Of a DNA stretch of 64,000 nucleotides, positions 12,411-21,400 are shown one piece after another. The stretch spans positions 18,585,904 to 18,649,903 of the forward strand of contig NW_024881295.1 in the NCBI RefSeq assembly GCF_018691265.1, in the 5' to 3' direction. The notes under the pieces are model-generated. The model was given only the letters and a program-made list of their open reading frames with translations. It made no database searches and was not told where the DNA came from. The translations under genes and the position numbers were made by a program. Source of the DNA: Tyto alba. Lineage: Eukaryota > Chordata > Aves > Strigiformes > Tytonidae. How positions within the stretch are numbered: the first letter of the stretch is position 1; each line of letters begins with the position of its first letter.

Positions 12411-13029
12411 GGTGGGCAGTGGTATCCATCTTCTCTATGTAACTTTTTTAAAAAAACCAAAGCAAAACAAAACACCTTCCTCTTCCTTTTAGGAAATTCT
12501 AACTCAATTGTTAAACTTTAAAGCCTTAATTTTGCTAGTATTTTAGAAAAAAAAAAAAAAGATGCTTGTAAGGCATGGAAACCCAATCCTGGTAGTACTT
12601 AGAGCAAAACTTGGTCGATAACAATAGGATCAGGTCTCTGTTTGCAAGCCAAAGTTTGAAGAAACAGTAAATTTGGGTTTAAGACTCCCAGAACCAAACA
12701 AAATAAGCTGTGACATGGGACATGATGACATTGATCCAGGATGAACTCACTCTTCCAGTTCAAATATGTAAACCACCCCTAATCCGGTGTGTTAACTTTT
12801 TCTTGGCAGGCTTTGTATGAGATCAGTTACTGTCTGTCTGCACCACTCTAATTTTATGCTAGACAAGTAGCATCTGTCTTTCTGCAGCCAGCATAAAACT
12901 GACATAATCTATGCATCAGGTCCTCCGGTTAATTTGACAGAGAAACAATGGTGTGACCGCATCTGAGCTGAATCGGTTTTGTCCTGCTGTCTAAACCAGC
13001 AGCGCAGAGATCTTGCATGACCCGTCATG
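12411..13029. other. Intergenic sequence leading into the CpG island
   Basis: AT-rich sequence with an A15 run near 12546-12560 and nothing recognisable as a gene or transposon. CpG frequency starts to rise near 12950, marking the left shore of the BICD1 CpG island. Confidence 0.55.
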
Positions 13030-13318
13030 GATGTGTGGCCTGAGCTCAGCGCCCCGGCCCCGCTCCCGTTTCACACCCGGGTTTCCCTGCCCGTTCCCGG
13101 GGACTGGGAAGGGAGCGGGAAGCTCTTGAATACTCGAGGCTGTCCTCCTGCTCCCGCTGCTCGCTGGGCTGCGCCTCCCTCCCTGGTTTTTACCCCCCGT
13201 CGCCGTCAACGCGGCCATCGCTGCAACGTGCTGGGGGAAACCGAGAGGCGCTGAACCCGCCCCACGGCCGAGAGCCCCGCTCCGCTGCGGGGGCGAGGGG
13301 AAGGGCAAGGGGGGGGGG

Positions 13319-13785
13319 AGGCTTTGGGAGAGCGGGGAAGGGCGGGGGGGGGGAGGTTTGGGGAGAGCGGGGAAGGGCGGGGGGGGAGGTTTTGGGAGAG
13401 CGGGGAAGGGCGGGGGGGGCTGTTTTTGGGAGAGCGGGGAAGGGCGGGGGGGGCAGGTTTGGGGAGAGCGGGGAAGGGCGGGGGGGGGGAGGTTTGGGGA
13501 GAGCGGGGAAGGGCGGGGGGGGGGAGGTTCGGGGAGAGCGGGGTAGGGCGGGGGGGGGAGGTTTTGGGAGAGCGGGGAAGGGCTGGGGGGGGAGGTTTTG
13601 GGAGAGCGGGGAAGGGCGGGGGGGGCAGGTTTGGGGAGAGCGGGGAAGGGCGGGGGGGGGGAGGTTTGGGGAGAGCGGGGTAGGGCGGGGGGGGGGAGGT
13701 TTGGGGAGAGCGGGGAAGGGCGGGGGGGGGGAGGTTTGGGGAGAGCGGGGAAGGGCGGGGGGGGGGGGAGGTTTCGGGAGCGGCC
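13319..13785 (+). repeat. G-rich minisatellite, about 13 copies of a 32-36 bp unit
   Basis: The unit is AGGTTTGGGG-AGAGCGGGG-AAGGGC followed by a variable run of 6-12 G. I count about 13 full copies plus a degenerate last copy that grades into unique sequence at about 13785. Variants include TTTT for TTTG, GGTAGGGC for GGAAGGGC (two copies), GGGCTGGG once, and CAGGTTT starts at two copies (about 13454 and 13626), which suggests that a block of several units was itself duplicated. Each unit alone satisfies a four-G-run quadruplex pattern. Length variation lies mainly in the terminal G run, so the reading frame shifts from copy to copy. The long glycine- or proline-rich ORFs of this region come from this array and are not proteins. 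It lies about 0.6-1.1 kb upstream of the BICD1 start codon. Confidence 0.95.
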
Positions 13786-14106
13786 CCGCACAAGCCGCTC
13801 CGGGCTCCGGCTGCACCCAGCGCTCCGGGTGTCCCCCCCTGCCCCCCGCGCTGCGACGCCGCTCTCCCCTCTCTCCCCGGCGGGGAACGGCAGACCCGCG
13901 GAACGCTGTCATCCCCAAGGGCGCAGGGGAGGGACCGTGCGGCGGGGAGGCGGAGGTGCCGGTTCCCCGGGAAGAGGCGGGTACCGGCAGCCGCCGCACC
14001 AAGGCGCGCTCCCGGCCCCCAGCGCGCCGCCGCCTCCCCAGGGCGGGGGGGGGGGGGGGGCTGCTCTCCCGCCCGGCCCAGGCGCAGCCGGGGCCACCGC
14101 AGCAGC

Positions 14107-14212
14107 GGGGCGGGAGGCGAGCGCGGCCCCTCCGCCTCCCGGGCGGGAAGGGGGGGGGGGTGGGGGGGGTGGGACGGACGGGAGGCTGCGGCGGGGCGGG
14201 CGGCCCGCCCCC
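14107..14212 (+). promoter_or_regulatory. BICD1: Cluster of GC boxes in the proximal BICD1 promoter
   Basis: GGGGCGGG at 14107-14114 and 14193-14200 and GGGCGGG at 14141-14147 are on the + strand, with a CCCGCCCC-type box directly after the last of these. They lie 170-270 bp upstream of the start codon, a usual distance for Sp1-dependent TATA-less promoters. Occupancy by Sp1/KLF factors is inferred from family knowledge only. Confidence 0.5.
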
Positions 14213-14282
14213 CGCGCTCGGCGGCGGCTGCCGCAGGCGGCCCCGGCCCCGGCCCCCACCGCCATCCTCATCCTCCATCCCC

Positions 14283-14335
14283 AGGCCGGCGGCGGTGCCG
14301 GTGCCGGTGCCCCCCCCCCCCCCCCCCCCCCCCCC
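14283..14335 (+). repeat. GCCGGT-type repeat followed by a 26-residue poly-C run
   Basis: Three imperfect copies of a GGTGCC/CCGGTG hexamer run into 26 uninterrupted C residues (14310-14335). The tract ends 43 bp before the BICD1 ATG and so lies in the probable 5' untranslated region or at the transcription start. Such a run may be length-variable and is a common site of sequencing error, so its exact length here should be treated with caution. Confidence 0.85.
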
Positions 14336-14378
14336 GCCCCTTGGCTGCCTCGGCGGCGCGGCAGTGCCGGCGGGGGCT

Positions 14379-14591
14379 ATGGCTGCGGAGGAGGTGCTGC
14401 AGGGCGCGGACCATTACAAGAGCGAGATCGAGCGGCTGACCCGGGAGCTCTCCGAGACGACCCACGAGAAGATCCAGGCGGCGGAGTACGGGCTGGTGGT
14501 GCTGGAGGAGAAGCTCACCCTCAAGCAGCAGTACGACGAGCTGGAGGCGGAGTATGACGGCCTCAAGCAGGAGCTGGAGCAGCTGAAGGAG
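14379..14591 (+). CDS. BICD1: BICD1, first coding exon (bicaudal D homolog 1), partial gene
   Basis: This is the N-terminus of BICD1, a coiled-coil adaptor that links cytoplasmic dynein-dynactin to cargo such as Rab6 vesicles, acting at the Golgi, centrosome and along microtubules. The 71 codons start MAAEEVLQ and contain the highly conserved [20 protein letters not shown] stretch (residues 31-50), ending QELEQLKE. Heptad-like spacing of leucines fits the start of the first coiled coil, part of the dynein-binding segment. The '[21 protein letters not shown]' type wording and the MAAEEVLQ start fit BICD1 rather than BICD2, whose N-terminus differs. From memory, residues 9-10, 15, 22, 25 and 61 differ conservatively from the human protein. 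The ATG has a strong Kozak context (G at -3, G at +4). The exon ends in phase 0 at a consensus GAG|GTGAGC donor. Later exons (about 900 more residues in the family) are outside the window. Confidence 0.95.
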
Positions 14592-14970
14592 GTGAGCCAA
14601 GCCCAGGCTTTTGTCTCGCCCCGCGCCTCGCAGGGGCGCGCAGCCCCCGCCGGCTGCGGGGCCGCCCCACGCGTGTCCTTCCCCGCAGCCCCGGGCCGGC
14701 CCCCTGCAGGTGGGCGAGCGAAGATGCCCGGGCCCTGGAGTGGCTGCGGGGATCCGTGGGGTGGGGAGGAGGGGTTTCCCGGGGCCGGAGGATCTGCCGG
14801 GACCGGGGAGTTGGAGGACGGATTAAGGAAGGTTGCAACCCCCCTGCCCAGGGAAATCTCCCCGGGGCCGGGGCCGCGCTCAGCCCCCGCTGCCGGGAGC
14901 CACAACTTGGGGTAACGGGGGTTTGTGGCAGCGGGGGGGCCGCCAGACGTACCTGCATCGTCCGGGGCAT

Positions 14971-14996
14971 TTTTTTTTTTTTTATTTTTTTTTTAG
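14971..14996 (+). other. Poly-T tract with splice-acceptor-like end
   Basis: T-rich run (T13, one A, T10) ending in AG at 14995-14996, inside intron 1 about 400 bp after the exon 1 donor. It has the form of a strong polypyrimidine tract plus acceptor AG, and a weak GTAAGG donor follows 50 bp later (15047). No evidence of use can be read from sequence. Confidence 0.35.
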
Positions 14997-15159
14997 GCTG
15001 AGGAAATTGAGCAGCCCGTAGGATGAGAGCTGAGCAAACCTAATATGTAAGGACCCGGGATCCATGTAAACAGTTGGCTGCAGTGCGTGAGGAGAGAGAC
15101 AATTCCTTTGGAAGTTATTTATAGACCTGCTTTATTCTGCCAGGGAGGGGAATCGCTGC

Positions 15160-15161
<2 letters not shown>

Positions 15162-15192
<31 letters not shown>
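15162..15192 (+). repeat. (GT)n microsatellite
   Basis: About 15 uninterrupted GT dinucleotides in intron 1, about 570 bp downstream of BICD1 exon 1. It is long enough to be polymorphic. A C-rich stretch follows at about 15221-15246. Confidence 0.95.
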
Positions 15193-15194
<2 letters not shown>

Positions 15195-15249
15195 GTAGCC
15201 ATACAATAGTCTCGAGGTCACCACCACCCCCCTCCCCACCCCCCCGTCT

Positions 15250-18200
15250 GTGGAAATTAAACTTCTGCGTCACGCTGAAAGGATAAAATATTTGACTGGA
15301 GAGGTGGTTTTGGTTTATCTTTCAACTCTGGTTTTGTGACAGCCAAAGTATAAAGTAGGTGAGTGATACACCTTACCTCCTTTCAGCCTGGCTGAACGTG
15401 ACTCTGAAAAATCATCACTCTTCCAATATTCATCATTAAGGGAAGTAACTTGGGATTGATACAGTGCACATACACGGAGCTACAGAAGGGATGTGTGTAC
15501 ACACTCATACAGCACTCACGTGTCTCTCTACATTTTGTGGTATTTTTATACTGTCTTACAATGTTAGTAATTACATATTTTGTAAAGAGAAGTTGAACTA
15601 TCAAACAGCTATTCTCCCAAATTTAAAAGGTATCTTTTTGTCCCACAAAAATACATTGTTACATATAATGTGCAGAAATTCTCTTCAGTTAGACATCATG
15701 AACATACTCCATATTGAGGGAAGACACTTAATAAACTTAGGTTATATATGAATATATTCTTTAGAATATTAATTGGTGCACTTTTAGAAGTATTTTTAAT
15801 ACAATAAAGATTTCATTTTACTTGCAGGTAAATCAGTTATGCTACAGGCTTGGTTCAGTGTCCAGAAGAGCTGAAAAAATTATATTTTTCAATAAGAAGA
15901 ATAAAGCTGGTTTTCAGAAAAAACCTACTGATCTCCTTAAACTTGATCTCTGCCTCCCCACCCCTCCTGAGCCTATGCAGTAGGACTTTGAGACCACTAA
16001 TCACAGACTGAGGGACAGAGACACATAACTTGCACTGGCATGAAGGCAGTGCTATTTGGAATGACCTGGCAGTAACAGAGGAACAGAATGAATTAAGGGG
16101 GAAAAGTGCAATGCAATTTCTGGGGTGGGCGGGGGGGGGGAGGGGAGGAGATAAGCAGAGCTGCAGCCAGCTGTTAATCCCACCATAATAATGTACAAAA
16201 TAAGACTGATCAGAAACCAGGATAACACATGGGTGCACATGGGCACAGACAGAAGGGATAGTGCGAGGAATTGAGGTGAAATTAGTAAGGCAGAGGGATT
16301 GGTCAACACGATTAACTGAAATCAAAGATGGGCACAAATTCTCTTCTTGTTTACTTCCCCTTGAAGTCAATGGGCTTGCATGCTCTGCAGCCCAGACTGA
16401 CTCCCGTGGGGCTGTGCCTTCATGCTGTGCCAAGCAGAGCATGGGCTCTGAGGATATCCATGCGGAGAGGAAGAGGAGAAATCCTGTACCTTGCCTGATG
16501 CCAAGCAAGAGCGGAGCCTCTCCAGTTGCCAGTCCAGGCCTGAGGCTCTCAATTCCAGAGCTCTCCTTAGCTGCAGGTAGGGCATTTCCATCCCCCATCT
16601 AGGCTGCAAGGGACTTTTTTTGTTGCTTCTAACCTTTATAGAGGAAACCATACTGATTCCTACCGCGCATGCAGCCCTGCAAAGAGGAATTTTCTCATAT
16701 CCCTTCCTGTTGCTGTAATCTGTTTTCTAGCTTCTCTGTTACCACCTCCATTATGACTATTCCCTGAGCACAGATCGGACTCGTAACTGTGAGACACAAG
16801 CAAACGGCGCCTCTGATGACACTTGCAAAGTGGAATTCAGGTGGTTTGGGCAAACTGTCTTGCGTAAACTTGGGGGTGTAGGTTTTGGGGCTGTAGGGTT
16901 CTGTCTTAAAGCATCAGAACTCTGAAGGCTGCTTGTTTTATTAAGGCTCCAACCAAAATGTGTGGAGGAGGGTCTTTGTGTGTCATCTCCAGCAGCCCCT
17001 GCAGCGGATGGGCTGGACAACAGTTTGGGTGTGGGGCTGCGTGGCGGGGCATCAAAACGCCGCGACTGACTACGGGGAGCTAGGGAGGCTCCCATCATGT
17101 CAGCGGTGACGTGTGCTTCTGCTCTTACCTCGCTCCATCTGCAGCCTCTCTGAAGTCATACTGACTATGAATAGAATTTATGTATAGAATAGAAATACAG
17201 AATATTAGGTATAGAAATTAGGCCTCAGGTTTTCACTGAAACAAATAGTTTACCCATTCATGAGGTGCAAGAGCGTGGGCAGGATTATGTTTAGGACTAT
17301 TACCTCTCCTTCTGTGGACCTTCTTCGAACAGATTCAATTACTGGAGTTGAATTTTATTAAAGCAAGTCTTCATTTTTTAACTGTTTCATTATTAAATTC
17401 TTGTATCCTGTTGTTAGGAGCTCATTGTATTTATTGCTCATCAGAGCTGCCCATCTTTAGCTACTCAGTCATGGTTTAGCAGTCTAGGATCTGAAGTCTC
17501 CTCCCATGCTCCTTGGCAATTCAAAACTCCACTGAACTTCAGCGGGGCCTTTTCCATATAGATTGCAATACAGAGTCTCAGCTATACGATAATTTCCATT
17601 GTTGGAGCACAAGATGGGAAAGTAAGGCCATTATAGGATGTTGAAGTAAAAGCAAATTGCAATACATTACATTAAATATTAATACATGTATACAGGATAT
17701 ATGCTGTCCACCACACAATATGAAATGTTCTCGTAACCTCTGATGTTTCTTGTGCTGTATTCAGAGGTCTCTGCTTTAGTCTAAGATTTTGATGTTTTGG
17801 GTCATGAGATTGATTTACGTTATAAAAACTTTGAAGTTTTAATCAGTGAGCTAATAAGGACTTCTTTTTCAAATTGCAGCAGTTATTACACATGTAAGCT
17901 GTCCAGGAAAAACTCGAGACATCTGTCAGCTACCAACCTTGTTTTCAAAAATGAACTGAATGGTAGGAATGTGAAAAGGTATACTCTGTTCTGTTGACTT
18001 TAGCAGCTTTCGTTGTTACAAGATGGAGTATTTGTGGTCCTGATGCTAGGCTAGATTGTAGTGTTACACAAAACATTATTTTTAAAGCTGCTTTAATTTT
18101 CATAGCTTTTTTTTTTTTTTTTTTTTTTCAGTTTGTAAGTGATGTTTCTGTGCCTCACTCAATTACATCGCAAAGTAGTAGAATTTTGGGCCTTTGGTAA

Positions 18201-18509
18201 AAATGCTATAGTTTTAGTGCCTCTGTTCAGAAAGTTACTCTAGCAGATGTGCCTTTTAACCTGCAGTCCATAAGAATGCAGAGATTAAGACTCATTGCTA
18301 TTAGTCATGGGATTGAAGGTAGCCTGTTTTCACTGTCTTGATGAGTTGGGAATTTAATTACCATCATATTTTATGAAGAACATTTTCCAGTGGTTTTAGT
18401 ATCTGTGGTCTCACATTTTCACATTGCGTTTGCTGTAAGGATAATGTTTGTTGCTAGTTTTCATTCTTTTAATGAAGTGGCTTCATATGGATCTTCCTGC
18501 CTGGCCTAT
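15250..18509. other. Intronic sequence with no recognised exon
   Basis: Mostly AT-rich sequence, with a more GC-rich stretch at 16350-17130 that includes a GGTGACGT CRE-like word near 17104. A 247-codon minus-strand ORF (15855-16598) overlaps ORFs on the other strand and matches nothing I know. A T22 run lies at 18107-18128. A G-rich patch occurs at about 16122-16146. Confidence 0.55.
18107..18128 (+). repeat. Poly-T tract (T22)
   Basis: Uninterrupted T run ending in CAG, so it resembles a strong intronic acceptor. A GTAAGT word lies 4 bp after the CAG, leaving no sensible exon. Treated as a simple repeat. Confidence 0.85.
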
Positions 18510-18600
18510 CTGCTGTAGCTGTGCCTGCCTGAGCAGGGAGGATGGATGAGATGATCTCAAGAGGTCCCTTCTGACCTTAACCATTCTGTGACTGTGATTA
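18510..18600 (+). mobile_element. CR1 LINE 3'-end fragment
   Basis: The words 'gatgagatgatctcaagagg', 'tcccttctgaccttaaccat' and the end 'tctgtgactgtgatt' are the hallmark CR1 3' terminus with its short ATTCTGTGA-type terminal repeats. CR1 inserts by target-primed reverse transcription and is usually 5'-truncated; only about 90 bp remain here. The left boundary is approximate. Confidence 0.85.
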
Positions 18601-20037
18601 GTTTCTGTGCACTGGTGATCTGTAACATTTTTAAAGGGGAGAACTGCCAGTCACATTCAGCCATGATAAAATAGGGATGGAAGGCAGCTTTGGTGTCCAA
18701 CTCTGCAAGACAGTTAGGCCTGGGAAATCCTAAGCACAGATTTATTTTGTGGAATCAAATCATGTACATAACAGCTGAGTAGATCCTCAAGTCCATCTCC
18801 TTGACTCCTTCTCTGACTAATTTAGGCAATATCTCCCTTGGCTTTTATGTATTTCATTCTATGGAGACAAACTCTTCTGCAGGATTACGCATAGTGCCGG
18901 CTATCTGATTTCCAGGTTGAAGATGCAGTTTGGTGTTTGCTTTACTTTAAACCCAATTATCCTTGGTAAATTATTGGAAACCAGGCTATTGGTGAGCAGC
19001 CCTATCCTTGGCAGATCAAAAATTCTTGTTTTCTTTACATCACAGAGATGTTGTATCAATGATTATGAAGTGCTTAGTCAGTTTACTAATGGGGATTCCA
19101 CAAACAGTTACTGGTCTGTGACTGGAAAGGGTTTTTGAGGAACAGAGCTGAAGGCCTCTCTGACAGCATCTTTTTTGCTCTGCACTGACTCAAGCTCCGT
19201 CTCCCCTCTCTTCTGACACGGTGCTGCTCTTCTGGCTCCCCAGCTGTGCTCCAAAGCCTCCTGCATGCCTGCTGCTGATGTCACCTCTGCCTCTTCCATC
19301 TTTGAAGTGTACAGTTGGTGGGGCTTCTCTGGATCCAAAAAGGGCAGAAGAGGGGGAGATTCCCTATCCCAAATACAGCTCTGTTAAATGGGGATTGTTC
19401 CACACATCTGTCTGCATCACGTCATGCTTAGAAAAGTGTGAAGTGGCTCATAAATCCCAATGAAATGTTCTGATTTCTCCCCAAAGATGAATGTGTCCCA
19501 AGTACTTAACTAGAAAGCTGTGAACTGATGCCATCTCAGTATATCTTTATACCTCCTTCCAGTGGCAGCATCTGTGAGCCTGTGCCGGATGAGGCTGAAC
19601 ATTTTCAGCATCTCATCCTGATCTCAACACTTTGTCCTTGGTGCCTGCTCATGTTGTGTCACTCAGAAAGGCCGTGCTGCCTTGCCCCCAGCTCAGAGAG
19701 GAGGATGGGGCAAGGGTGAGCGAGCTGGAGGGACTGCAACTCAGATGCTCTCTGCAGTGCTGTTTCCTCCACCCAGCCAACACTACCTCTGTCTCAAAGG
19801 CGTATGCTGCTAATGGAAGAGTTTTTACCCTGTTCCCTTTCACAGCTGGCCTGGTTTGGAGAAGAGAGCAGAGCAGGAAAACTTACAGGAAACTGTTACA
19901 TGCAGGAAGGAGCGTGTGGAAGGCAATACAAGAACTTCAGTGATCAAGCTGTCATGTAGGGTCTTGCACAGCAGCTGGACCCAGAACAGCCCTAAGTGGC
20001 ACTCCTCAGTCTGCACTTTCCTCATAAGCATAGGTGT
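18601..20037. other. Intronic sequence with no recognised exon
   Basis: Ordinary non-coding sequence between a CR1 fragment and the solo LTR. Short ORFs of up to about 100 codons overlap one another on both strands and have no similarity I recognise. Confidence 0.55.
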
Positions 20038-20635
20038 GCAACTGTCCTGGTTTGGGCTGGAATAGAGTTAATATTCCTTTTCAGGGACTAGATGAGTGCT
20101 GTGTTTCGGATTTAGCTTTGGGATTGGCATGAGAAGAACGCTGATAGCACACTGGTGTTTTCAGCTGGTACCGAGACTTCAAGGACTCCTCATGTCCTGC
20201 CCGTGGGCAAGGGCACAGGGAGCAGGGAGGGAGCACGGCCAGAGCACCAGACCCAAACTGGCCGGTGAAATATTCCATATCATGGCACGTCATGCTCATT
20301 GTATAGAGGAGGGGTGGTGGGGAAGGAGCTCGCTCTCTCACTTTTGGGATTGCGATTGCAGGATCTTGGTATCTCGGGGTCGCTGGTCGGGAACGGGCTG
20401 AGTATTGGTTAACGGGTGCTGAGCAATTACGTTGGGCATTGCCTGTTTATATATTTCCTTTTTTTTCCTATCATCATCATTGTTCTCATTGCCATTATTA
20501 AACTGCTGCTATCTCAGCCTCCGAGTCTCCCTTCACCCCTCTAATTCCCTCCCCCATTCCCAGGTGGGGAGGGGGAAGGGAGGGTGACCAGCTGTGGGGG
20601 TTGGTTGCCGACCAGGCTCAACCCACGACAGCAAC
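20038..20635 (+). repeat. 5-bp target-site duplication flanking the solo LTR
   Basis: GCAAC occurs immediately before the LTR (20038-20042) and again immediately after it (20631-20635). A perfect 5-bp duplication fits retroviral integrase of the ERVL (class III) type and shows that both ends of the LTR are intact. Confidence 0.85.
20043..20630 (+). mobile_element. Solo LTR of an avian ERVL-like endogenous retrovirus
   Basis: The 588-bp element starts TGTCCTGGTTTGGGCTGG and ends CTCAACCCACGACA, giving the TG...CA ends of an LTR, and is flanked by the GCAAC duplication. The layout fits an LTR on the + strand: a U3 part with the 'attccatatcatggcacgtc' block, a weak TATA-like GTATAG at about 20301-20306, and an ATTAAA polyadenylation signal at 20497-20502 followed by a T/C-rich U5. 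There is no internal gag-pol-env sequence on either side, so the provirus was lost by LTR-LTR recombination. It carries no protein-coding capacity. It lies in the same orientation as BICD1, so its poly(A) signal could in principle act on the host transcript. Family is assigned from recalled bird LTR wording. Confidence 0.9.
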
Positions 20636-20739
20636 AAAAAAAGAGTCTGAAGATGCTCTGAGCAGTTCACTTTGGGAGGTATGCTTACAAGGAATGCCTT
20701 AATAAAATCAAGCAGTGGCTTGCAAAGCTTTCATTCAGC

Positions 20740-21400
20740 AACTACAGGCTGGGGACTGACTGGCTGGGAAGCAGGTCTGGGGAAAGGATTTGGGGATCCT
20801 AGAGGACAGTGAGCTGAACATGGACCAGCAGTGTGCCCCAACAGCATAACAGACTGTTATTAGCAGAAGCATAGCCTGTAGGTTGAGAGAAGTGATTATG
20901 ACTTTCAAGTTGGCACTCGATAAACCCCATCTGGGAACTGGCATCCGATTTTGGGCTCCCCTAATAACTGAATACATGGATAAACCAAACTGAGTTCAGC
21001 AGAGGACCACCAAGGTGGTCAAGAGCTGAAGCACCCGTGCTGTGACGAGAGGCTGAGGGAGCTGGGCTCATTCAGCCTGGAAAAAGGATGGCTGTGGGGG
21101 ACCAGCAGCAGCCTGCCCATACCTACAAGGAGGTTACTGAGAAGACAGATCCACGCTCTTCGCAGTGGTGCATGGTGTAGGGACATGAGACAACTGGCAT
21201 AAATTGAAACTAGAGAGGTTCAGGCTGGATTTAAGGAAGAACTGTTTCCCCGAGAGGATAGGCAGTGCTGCAGGTTGCCCAGAGAGGTTGTGCAGACTTC
21301 TTCCAGAGGGGGTTTCAAAGCTCAGCTGGATACAGCCCCAAGGAACCTGGTCTGAGCTCAGAGCTGACCCTGCTTTGAGCAGGAGGTTGGACTAGAGAAG
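20740..21400 (+). mobile_element. CR1 LINE fragment (3' part, extreme end missing)
   Basis: Clear CR1 landmarks occur in order: 'ctacaggctggggactgact', 'gctgaacatggaccagcagt', 'gaggctgagggagctgggct' followed by 'cattcagcctggaaaaagga', then 'ggttcaggctggatttaagg', 'gcaggttgcccagagaggtt' and 'gagcaggaggttggactaga'. The copy stops near 21400 just before the usual ATTCTGTGA-type repeats, so the 3' end is truncated or replaced. All reading frames are broken. It starts about 110 bp after the solo LTR; whether the LTR inserted into or beside it is not certain. Divergence is moderate, clearly less than in the CR1 at 7545-8245. Confidence 0.85.

Larger units (their letters stand above)
13030..14960 (+). 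promoter_or_regulatory. BICD1: BICD1 CpG island and TATA-less promoter region
   Basis: About 1.9 kb of very GC-rich, CpG-dense sequence surrounds the first coding exon of BICD1, the normal arrangement for a broadly expressed vertebrate gene with a CpG-island promoter. No TATA box is visible upstream of the start codon. GC boxes of the Sp1/KLF type occur at 14107-14114, 14141-14147 and 14193-14200, with reverse-oriented ones near 14205-14212 and 14331-14340. Long G runs lie at 14045-14060 and about 14148-14170. The transcription start cannot be read from sequence; somewhere between about 13800 and 14340 is plausible. The island also holds the minisatellite and the C26 run, described separately. 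Confidence 0.8.

Noticed and set aside
12991..14278. Long minus-strand ORFs (up to 362 codons) encoding proline-rich repeats
   Set aside because: They are translations of the G-rich minisatellite and CpG island, where stop codons are rare. Several frames are open at once, the unit length varies so the frame drifts, and no proline-rich protein family with this repeat is recognised.
13324..14557. Plus-strand glycine/arginine-rich ORFs over the same region
   Set aside because: Same cause as above. Only the final part from 14379 in one frame corresponds to a known protein, BICD1.
14268..14905. Minus-strand ORFs overlapping BICD1 exon 1 (110 and 163 codons)
   Set aside because: They mirror the conserved BICD1 codons and CpG-rich flank; leucine/serine-rich translation is the expected antisense shadow.
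18107..18145. Splice acceptor (T22 then CAG) followed by GTAAGT
   Set aside because: Only four bases separate the acceptor and donor words and they do not abut as a recursive site would, so no sensible exon is defined.
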